From Corynebacterium atypicum (lineage in GTDB: Bacteria > Actinomycetota > Actinomycetes > Mycobacteriales > Mycobacteriaceae), in the NCBI RefSeq assembly GCF_000732945.1, contig NZ_CP008944.1, positions 714,553 through 778,552 on the forward strand: a DNA stretch of 64,000 bases, in the 5' to 3' direction. The position numbers and the translations under genes were made by a program. Under the pieces are notes generated by a model, which ran no database searches, had not been told where the DNA came from, and was given only the letters and a program-made list of their open reading frames with translations. Positions within the stretch are counted from its first letter, which is position 1. Every line of letters starts with the position of its first letter. This document shows positions 58,170-64,000 of this stretch, one piece after another.

Positions 58170-59462
58170 ATGTCCGAATCCTTTTCGAATGCCCCTCTTT
58201 CTCAGCTCGATCCCGAGGTCGACCACGCCATCCGTGCGGAGCTCGACCGTCAGCGCAGCACGCTGGAGATGATCGCCTCAGAGAACTTTGTTCCCCGCGC
58301 GGTGTTGCAAGCCCAAGGGTCTGTGCTGACGAACAAGTACGCCGAAGGGTACCCCGGCCGGCGCTACTATGGCGGCTGCGAGCATGTTGACGTGATCGAA
58401 GATCTAGCCCGTAACCGGGCGAAGGAGCTCTTCGGTGCCGAATTCGCCAACGTCCAGCCGCACTCGGGGGCGCAGGCCAACGCTGCGGTGCTACACGCGG
58501 CCGCACAGCCGGGAGACACGATCATGGGGCTGTCGCTGGCGCACGGCGGGCACCTGACCCATGGGATGAAGATCAACTTCTCCGGCCGGCTCTACAACGT
58601 CGTCGCCTACGAGGTGGATCCGGACACGATGCGCATCGACATGGACAAGGTTCGTGAGCTGGCACTTAAGCATCGGCCCAAGGTGATCATTGCCGGCTGG
58701 TCGGCTTACCCGCGGACCCTGGACTTCGCGGCATTCCGGCAGATCGCGGACGAAGTCGGCGCGGTGCTGTGGACCGATATGGCCCACTTCGCTGGTCTGG
58801 TCGCAGCCGGGTTGCACCCCTCGCCGGTGCCGTACTCGGACATCGTGTCTACCACCGTGCACAAGACGATCGGCGGCCCGCGCTCCGGGATGATTCTGGC
58901 GCGCCAGGATTGGGCGAAGAAGCTGAACTCGGCGGTATTCCCCGGCCAACAGGGCGGGCCGTTGATGCACATCATCGCGGCGAAGGCGGTGGCGCTGAAG
59001 ATCGCGGCGACCGACGAGTTCCGGCGCCGCCAAGAGCGCACTCTCGAGGGGGCGCACATCCTCGCCGAGCGGCTGACTGGCGCCGACTGCGTCGCGGCCG
59101 GCGTCGACGTGTTGACCGGCGGTACTGACGTACACCTGGTGCTCGTCGACTTGCGCAAGTCCCAGCTCGATGGCAAGCAGGCCGAGGATCTCCTGCATCA
59201 GGTCGGTATTACGGTCAACCGCAACGCGGTGCCTTTCGATCCGCGCCCGCCGATGGTCACCTCGGGGCTGCGCATTGGCACCCCGGCCCTGGCCACGCGC
59301 GGACTGAATACCGCGGCCTTCGAGGAGGTCGCGGACATTATCGGTACCGCGCTGGCGGCGGGCGCGTCCGCGGACATCGAGTCGCTGGCGTCCCGGGCAG
59401 CTAAGGTCGCAGAGGACTTCCCGCTCTACGATGGGTGGGAGAACTGGAAGCTAAGCGATTAA
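58170..59462 (+). CDS. glyA: Serine hydroxymethyltransferase
   Basis: PLP enzyme interconverting serine and glycine with tetrahydrofolate; main source of one-carbon units. The motifs are [47 protein letters not shown], and the PLP lysine in [15 protein letters not shown]. It has 430 residues. No strong RBS precedes the ATG (AGACGGAAGAG is about 14 nt away). The gap between coaA and glyA (57966-58169) holds both promoters. CACGGCC and GGCCGTG after the stop may terminate it. Confidence 0.97.
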   Translation: MSESFSNAPLSQLDPEVDHAIRAELDRQRSTLEMIASENFVPRAVLQAQGSVLTNKYAEGYPGRRYYGGCEHVDVIEDLARNRAKELFGAEFANVQPHSGAQANAAVLHAAAQPGDTIMGLSLAHGGHLTHGMKINFSGRLYNVVAYEVDPDTMRIDMDKVRELALKHRPKVIIAGWSAYPRTLDFAAFRQIADEVGAVLWTDMAHFAGLVAAGLHPSPVPYSDIVSTTVHKTIGGPRSGMILARQDWAKKLNSAVFPGQQGGPLMHIIAAKAVALKIAATDEFRRRQERTLEGAHILAERLTGADCVAAGVDVLTGGTDVHLVLVDLRKSQLDGKQAEDLLHQVGITVNRNAVPFDPRPPMVTSGLRIGTPALATRGLNTAAFEEVADIIGTALAAGASADIESLASRAAKVAEDFPLYDGWENWKLSD

Positions 59463-59552
59463 TCGGATAGGCGGCGGTCACGGCCTGCAACCATCGGGGC
59501 CGTGCACGTTGGCGTTGAGCCCGGCGCGAGCCAGGCAAGGAGAATAGCACCC

Positions 59553-60752
59553 GTGAACCTCGATTTTGCGATCTGGTGGCAGGTCTACCCGTTAGGAGCC
59601 TGCGGCGCGCCGGTGCGCGACCGCAGTGTCAACGATGCGGCCCCGCGGCTCGAGCGCCTGAACGGCTGGCTGGATTACGTCCAAGAGCTAGGCTTCAGCG
59701 GCTTGCTGCTGGGCCCGATCTTCCAGTCGACCGCGCACGGATACGACACGCTCGATCACTTCCGTATTGACGAGCGGCTGGGGGACGAGGCGACCTTTAA
59801 ATCATTCCTCGAGGCCTGCCACGCGCGTGGGCTCGATGTGATTCTCGACGGCGTGTTTAACCACGTCGGCATCGAGCATCCTTTCGTCGCACAAGGCGGC
59901 CCGGTGCGCCGCGACGCAGAAGGACGCCCGGCCCAGTGGGAGGGCGACGGCACGCTCGCGGAGCTGGATCACGACGATCCGCGCACCCGCAAGCTTGTGA
60001 TCGAGGTCATGCGTTACTGGTTGGATCGGGGGATCTCGGGCTGGCGGCTCGACGTCGCTTATGCCGTGCCCCCCGCCTTCTGGGCCGACGTGATCGATGA
60101 GGTGCACCGCACCCACCCGGACGCGAAGTTTTTGGGCGAGATGATCCACGGCGATTACGCCGGTTTTGGCCTCGAAAGCCACCTGGATACGGTGACCCAG
60201 TACGAGCTGTGGAAGGCGATCTGGAGTTCTATTCATGATGCCAACTTCTTTGAGCTCGCCCACGCTCTGGGTCGCCACCAGGAATTTTCCCAACGGCTGC
60301 GGATGCAGACTTTCGTAGGCAACCACGACGTGGAGCGGATCGCCGAGCGCGTGGGCGACGCCGGCAGCGTGCTCGCGGCGGCCGTGCTGTTGACGGTGCC
60401 CGGGCTGCCGAGCGTCTACTACGGCGATGAGCAGGCGTTTCGCGGAGGCAAGGGGGAAGGTTGGGCCGCCGACGACGCGTTGCGCCCCGCGCTTCCGGAG
60501 TCGCCGGAGGAGCTTGCCGCAGCCGGCTGGTGGATGCACGAGGTTTACCGCTCGCTCATCGCGCTGCGCAGGCGCCACGCGTGGCTCTGCGACGGCGAGC
60601 TCAAGGTTACGCATACAGAAAACGAGGCGTTGAGCTATCGGGTGCACAACCGGTTCGGCACAGGCTCGCTCGACCTCCAGCTGGCCTTGGCCCCACGTCC
60701 TTCGGTTCGGATCGCGGTAGATGGCAGCGAGGAGTTCGCCTGGCGGGGCTAA
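59553..60752 (+). CDS. GH13 alpha-glucan glycosidase
   Basis: Alpha-amylase superfamily enzyme of 399 residues. All four conserved regions are visible: DGVFNHVG (region I), GWRLDVAY (nucleophile Asp), KFLGEMIHGDY (acid/base Glu) and FVGNHDVERI (transition-state Asp). GTG 59553 was chosen because AAGGAG lies 10 nt upstream; an earlier GTG at 59502 adds 17 residues. There is no signal peptide, so the substrate is intracellular, perhaps a maltodextrin or glycogen breakdown product. No glycogen genes are nearby. Confidence 0.82.
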   Translation: MNLDFAIWWQVYPLGACGAPVRDRSVNDAAPRLERLNGWLDYVQELGFSGLLLGPIFQSTAHGYDTLDHFRIDERLGDEATFKSFLEACHARGLDVILDGVFNHVGIEHPFVAQGGPVRRDAEGRPAQWEGDGTLAELDHDDPRTRKLVIEVMRYWLDRGISGWRLDVAYAVPPAFWADVIDEVHRTHPDAKFLGEMIHGDYAGFGLESHLDTVTQYELWKAIWSSIHDANFFELAHALGRHQEFSQRLRMQTFVGNHDVERIAERVGDAGSVLAAAVLLTVPGLPSVYYGDEQAFRGGKGEGWAADDALRPALPESPEELAAAGWWMHEVYRSLIALRRRHAWLCDGELKVTHTENEALSYRVHNRFGTGSLDLQLALAPRPSVRIAVDGSEEFAWRG

Positions 60753-60818
60753 GCGGCTTCGGTGCCGGGCGGGCTGCGGGAGGGCGGCGACTCCGGGGTC
60801 GTCGCCGTGACTTCGCGT

Positions 60819-60824
60819 TAGCAT
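60819..60824 (+). promoter_or_regulatory. -10 box, leaderless start
   Basis: TAGCAT ends 7 nt before ATG 60832 and decides for this start over the GTG at 60823. Confidence 0.5.
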
Positions 60825-60831
60825 GGTGCGC

Positions 60832-61512
60832 ATGTTGACCTTAAGCTTCGCGCGCGGGTGCGTGCCGGACAAATGGTTGCGCCGGTACGCGGAGATCCCT
60901 GAGGCTCCGCCGCTCAAGGCCGCCGCCAGCGACGATCCGGTAGCCGAGCTGCTTGCCGGTGAGTGCATGCTGGCCCTGGTGAGGCTGCCGGATCCCCGCC
61001 TCGAGGCGGAGCTGGGAAGCCTGCACAAGGTGGAGCTCTACCAGGAAGAACCCGGCATCGCGGTGCCGGCCGAGAGCGTGTTTGCTCAGGTCCGCGGCCC
61101 GATGGAAGCGGCCGACGTCCGCGGGGAGGTGGTGCATTCGCGCCCGCGCCCGGATGGGAGGGTGGACTGTGCGGAGGTCGCCCAGATGCTTTCCGTGGTC
61201 GCCGCCGGAGTGGGGGTAGTGCTGGCGCCGCGGCCGCTACTCGAGCTGCTGGCACGGCAGAAGGTGGTAGCCCTGGGGATTGCCGATCCCGCAGAATTCG
61301 AGTTCGCACCGACGCGGATCGCGCTGGTGTGGCGCAAGGCCGACGATTCTGCGGATGTGCAGGACTTTGTGGGGATCACGAGGGGGCGTTCACCACGGTC
61401 GTCGCGCGCCACGGCGGTGCGCCGGGAACGGTCTAGCGCGAAACGAAAGGGCCGGGTGTCTCAGGGCCAAAGGCGTCGTGGCAGAAAGCCCAGGCCACAG
61501 CGGCGCCATTAG
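60832..61512 (+). CDS. LysR-type effector-domain protein lacking an HTH
   Basis: A 226-residue protein that matches the substrate-binding half of LysR regulators (LTLSFARGCVPDKWLRRY at the start, VVAAGVGVVLAPRPLLELL, PTRIALVWRK). There is no winged-helix DNA-binding domain and no room for one before the promoter. The last 40 residues are strongly basic (RRERSSAKRKGRVSQGQRRR and more), which could bind nucleic acid. I recall such stand-alone proteins annotated in corynebacteria; their role is unknown. Confidence 0.75.
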   Translation: MLTLSFARGCVPDKWLRRYAEIPEAPPLKAAASDDPVAELLAGECMLALVRLPDPRLEAELGSLHKVELYQEEPGIAVPAESVFAQVRGPMEAADVRGEVVHSRPRPDGRVDCAEVAQMLSVVAAGVGVVLAPRPLLELLARQKVVALGIADPAEFEFAPTRIALVWRKADDSADVQDFVGITRGRSPRSSRATAVRRERSSAKRKGRVSQGQRRRGRKPRPQRRH

Positions 61513-61589
61513 CGACGGCTGCGCGAGCGGTTCTGTTTGAGGAGGCGCCGCCGTTGAGGCAAAGCGGGTTAAGGTGGAGCGAATAACGG

Positions 61590-61607
61590 GTCACCTTTGT
61601 CACATTT
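61590..61607 (+). promoter_or_regulatory. Tandem GTCAC nonamers upstream of the LGFP lipoprotein
   Basis: GTCACCTTT-GTCACATTT is a tandem nonamer repeat 92 nt before the lipoprotein ATG. It resembles, from memory, the tandem GTCACAgcg nonamers bound by mycobacterial MtrA. The gap 61513-61698 holds no gene; TAGGTAT at 61652 is a possible -10 box. Confidence 0.4.
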
Positions 61608-61698
61608 ATCGCTGGAGCCATGCAAAAAGTGCGCGCCAGGGGGACAATAAATAGGTATCCCGTTTCAATCTCCATCTGTTTCAAGGACGGTATCTCCG

Positions 61699-62277
61699 AT
61701 GAATACTTCCCGCATGACTCGTCGCATCCTCGCCGCAGCGGCCGCCGGCGCCCTGGGCCTGGGCCTTGTCGCCTGCAGCCAGAACACTCAGACCACTGAG
61801 GGCACGCCGGACGCGACCGTGACCTCGTCGGCTGTGGCCACCCAGGAGCAGGCAACCGAGACCGAACCTTCCGCCGAGGCGTCCACGGACGCGGCGGAGA
61901 GCGCTGACACGGCTGAGGTCACCCTGGCCGGCGGCGAGACCGAGACCGTGCCGGGGGACCTGGCGACGGCCATCGGAAACTTCGAGGGTGAATTTGGCAA
62001 GGCGACCGAGGTCAAGGAGGACAACGGAGCCTGGATCGCCGAGTTTGAGAACGGCGATCACGTGGTTTACTCCGAGGAGACCGGGGCCGTGCCGTTGGTG
62101 GGTAAGATCGGCGAGACCTGGTTCGCCGAGGGCGGCGCGAACAGCGCCGTTGGGCTGCCCACAGCGCCGGAGAAAGTGGCCTCGGAGGCCCACGGCTGGA
62201 CTCAGTCCTTCCAGCACGGCCAGATCTCCTGGTTGGGCGAGAACGGGACGTTCAGCGCGGACATCCAGACCCGCTAG
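61699..62277 (+). CDS. LGFP-repeat lipoprotein
   Basis: A 192-residue envelope lipoprotein. Signal with Arg pair (MTRRILAAA) and lipobox LVAC (Cys near residue 26). A Thr/Glu/Ala linker of about 55 residues follows, then LGFP-like repeats (GEFGKATEVKEDNGAW, GKIGETWFAEGGANSAVGLP and ISWLGENGTFSA). LGFP repeats are thought to attach proteins to the mycolyl-arabinogalactan wall. AAGGA is about 11 nt before the ATG. Confidence 0.85.
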   Translation: MNTSRMTRRILAAAAAGALGLGLVACSQNTQTTEGTPDATVTSSAVATQEQATETEPSAEASTDAAESADTAEVTLAGGETETVPGDLATAIGNFEGEFGKATEVKEDNGAWIAEFENGDHVVYSEETGAVPLVGKIGETWFAEGGANSAVGLPTAPEKVASEAHGWTQSFQHGQISWLGENGTFSADIQTR

Positions 62278-62378
62278 CCGTCCGGGCACCGGCCGTAAAA
62301 GTCCTGGCTGAGCGGACTGCATCCGCGTGCGGCGGCGACTGCTTGCACGTTGCGCGGATGTCAACGAAAATGTTCGCC

Positions 62379-62930
62379 ATGCCAGAAAAGAACTTTATCG
62401 TTCGAGACTTCCGCGACGCGGACTTCCCTCAGATCCAGGAGATCTACGAACACGGCCTGAATACCGGGCACGCCAGCTATGAGCGGCGGGCCTGGACCTG
62501 GGAGAAGTTCAGCTCCTCGAAGTTGATGGATTCCGTCCAGGTGGCCGTGGAACGCGAGCAGCCGGACAAGCTGCTGGGCTGGGTGGCGGCGGCGCCCGTA
62601 TCGTCGCGCCAGGTCTTTAGCGGCGTCGTCGAGGACTCGATCTACATCGCCCCGGAGGCCCAGGGCAGGGGGGTGGCCAGCGCGCTTCTCGACGCCCTGA
62701 TCGAGCGCGTCGCAGCGATGGGCAAGTGGGCGATACACTCCTGGATCTTCCCGGAGAACACGGGCTCGGCGCGGCTGCACGCCTCGCGCGGTTTCGAAAA
62801 AGTGGGCACCTACCACCACCTAGCCAAGATGCCGTACGGCGAGATGGCCGGGCAGTGGCGCGACACGGATGTCTGGGAGAAGATGCTTCCTAAACCAGAG
62901 ATCCACGTCGACGATCTGCCGGAATTTTAA
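62379..62930 (+). CDS. GNAT family N-acetyltransferase
   Basis: Acetyl-CoA-dependent acetyltransferase similar to phosphinothricin/methionine-sulfoximine acetylases. The acetyl-CoA motif is IAPEAQGRGVASALLDALI, followed by HSWIFPENTGSARLHASRGFEKVG. It has 183 residues from ATG 62379; ATGs at 62358 and 62370 and a TTG at 62343 are in frame and no ribosome site decides. Substrate unknown. Confidence 0.82.
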   Translation: MPEKNFIVRDFRDADFPQIQEIYEHGLNTGHASYERRAWTWEKFSSSKLMDSVQVAVEREQPDKLLGWVAAAPVSSRQVFSGVVEDSIYIAPEAQGRGVASALLDALIERVAAMGKWAIHSWIFPENTGSARLHASRGFEKVGTYHHLAKMPYGEMAGQWRDTDVWEKMLPKPEIHVDDLPEF

Positions 62931-63014
62931 CCGGGTCGAATTGCGTCCCGGCTCCCGCGGCCGCGCGCTGGGGCCTGGGCGTGAAGCGCGCGAAGCCGGC
63001 GGCGCGAGGGGTGG

Positions 63015-64000
63015 CTATGAAATCGTCTCTTTGAGGCGGTCGGCGCGCAAGCCCACCAAAATCAGTGCGCAGACCACGGCAACGGGGGCAAGCAGGAGGA
63101 AGATCGGGGTGAGCGCGTCGTTATAGCTCGATTGGATCGCCAGCTTTATCGGCTCGTCGAGGGAGGCGACAAGCTGCGGGGTGAGCTTTGAGGTATCCAG
63201 GTGCTGGAGCTGTTCCTGGGCGCCTAGCGCGGCCTCGCCCATGCTGGCGAGGGCCTCGGGCAGGCGCTCGGCGATGAGCCCCGTCATGTTACTGACAAAC
63301 AGCCCGCCGACGAGCGCCGAGCCGACGCAGCCGCCGATCTGGCGGAAGAAATTGTTCGCCGCGGTGACGGTTCCTACCTCGCGGACGGAAAACGAGTTCT
63401 GCACGATGAGTACGAGTACCTGCATGGCACAACCAATGCCGAAGCCGAGGACGAATATCCTTACGCCCACGCTGGTCAGCGAGGCGTCGACAGTCATCCG
63501 CGACATGAGCCACAGGCCGACGGCGACGATGAGCAGCCCGACGATGGGAAACCCCTTGTACCGCCCCGTGCGGGAGACCAGCGCGCCCACCACGATGGAC
63601 GTGCCCATGACACCGACCATCATCCACAGCAACATGAGCCCGGCAGTCGTGGGGCTGAGCTCGTGGACCATCTGGAGGTAGGTGGGGAAGTAGGCAAGCG
63701 AGCCGAACATAAAAATCCCGATGCCAAAGCCAGAGATCGTGGTCAGAACGAAGTTGCGGTGCGCGAAGTAGCGGATGGGGACCAGGGGATTGTCCACGCG
63801 CAGTTCGATGAAGACGAACAGCGCGCCGACGACGACGGTGACTCCGATGAGGCTTACGATGACCGGATCCGTCCACTCGTACTCGCCCCCGCCCCACGTG
63901 GTCACTAGAACGAGCGCCGCGGTGGCAATAGCCATCGTGACGGTGCCCGCCCAGTCCAGCGTGAAGGTGCGCCGGGCGTGTGGCAGGTGGAGTAGAAAAG
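63015..64000 (-). CDS. DHA2-type MFS multidrug exporter (partial)
   Basis: Fourteen-helix proton antiporter of the EmrB/QacA class. The frame is open from the right edge, beginning near LDWAGTVTMAIATAALVLVT (middle of the protein), to the stop at 63015, so the N-terminal half is missing. Visible features include IRYFAHRNFVLTT, VGMGTS-like turns (VMGTSIVVGALVSRTGR) and a long loop before the last helix. ATG 63935 is only an internal Met. No TetR-type regulator is in view. Confidence 0.85.
   Translation of the reverse strand, partial: FLLHLPHARRTFTLDWAGTVTMAIATAALVLVTTWGGGEYEWTDPVIVSLIGVTVVVGALFVFIELRVDNPLVPIRYFAHRNFVLTTISGFGIGIFMFGSLAYFPTYLQMVHELSPTTAGLMLLWMMVGVMGTSIVVGALVSRTGRYKGFPIVGLLIVAVGLWLMSRMTVDASLTSVGVRIFVLGFGIGCAMQVLVLIVQNSFSVREVGTVTAANNFFRQIGGCVGSALVGGLFVSNMTGLIAERLPEALASMGEAALGAQEQLQHLDTSKLTPQLVASLDEPIKLAIQSSYNDALTPIFLLLAPVAVVCALILVGLRADRLKETIS

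Overview
The window is a 64 kb piece of a high-GC actinobacterial chromosome, almost certainly Corynebacterium. The evidence is the gene content and order: pmt-rsmI-betP-metG, then tatD-rpf2-ksgA-ispE-ABC-F, then mfd, a lysine-permease-like gene, mazG, enolase, DivIC, DUF501 and ppx, then greA, DUF4307, mca, uppS, coaA and glyA. This resembles, from memory, the C. glutamicum cg1014-cg1133 backbone. Mycothiol enzymes (Mca and a mycothiol-type maleylpyruvate isomerase), an Rpf protein and LGFP-type and lipobox secreted proteins fit the same group. There is no prophage, IS element, CRISPR array or rRNA operon; two tRNA genes are present.

Layout. 1-8.6 kb: protein O-mannosyltransferase (cut by the window edge), rsmI, the BetP betaine carrier, methionyl-tRNA synthetase, an MFS permease and a UPF0126 membrane protein. 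8.7-17.2 kb: tatD, rpf2, ksgA, ispE, an ABC-F ATPase, a membrane alpha/beta-hydrolase and a small monooxygenase. 17.3-24.9 kb: PPK2, a HAD phosphatase with a TetR regulator, a small exporter-like membrane protein, RF3, peptidyl-tRNA hydrolase, a nitronate monooxygenase-like enzyme and a small Cys-rich protein. 25-31.6 kb: an accessory 3-hydroxybenzoate/gentisate catabolic island (genM, genF, genD, genR, genK, genH). 31.6-42.3 kb: a second pth, rplY, prs, glmU, a Tat-exported multicopper oxidase, tRNA-Gln, a TetR regulator and mfd. 42.3-64 kb: a secreted protein, a LysI-like permease, a MT0933-type small protein, mazG, a membrane transglycosylase, eno, a DtxR/MntR regulator, DivIC, DUF501, ppx, tRNA-Leu, a Bax-inhibitor-like protein, a lipoprotein, greA, DUF4307, mca, uppS, a flavodoxin-like protein, coaA, glyA, a GH13 enzyme, a LysR effector-domain protein without HTH, an LGFP lipoprotein, a GNAT acetyltransferase and a DHA2 exporter cut by the right edge.

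Most interesting. The gentisate island carries all the detectable frame breaks in the window. The IclR regulator genR has three single-base losses, one at a run of nine C (coding strand), and the hydroxylase genH has a compensating insertion and deletion. The four other island genes and a GenR-type operator are intact. This looks like recent decay of the entry and control steps, slippage-based switching, or local sequence error. Many genes (at least a dozen) have a TANNNT -10 box ending 6-8 nt before the start codon, which indicates leaderless mRNAs and fixes several start sites. Candidate regulatory sites include MtrA-like direct repeats upstream of rpf2 and of the LGFP lipoprotein, palindromes upstream of betP and between the tetR-like gene and its divergent neighbour, and an attenuator-like hairpin upstream of rplY.
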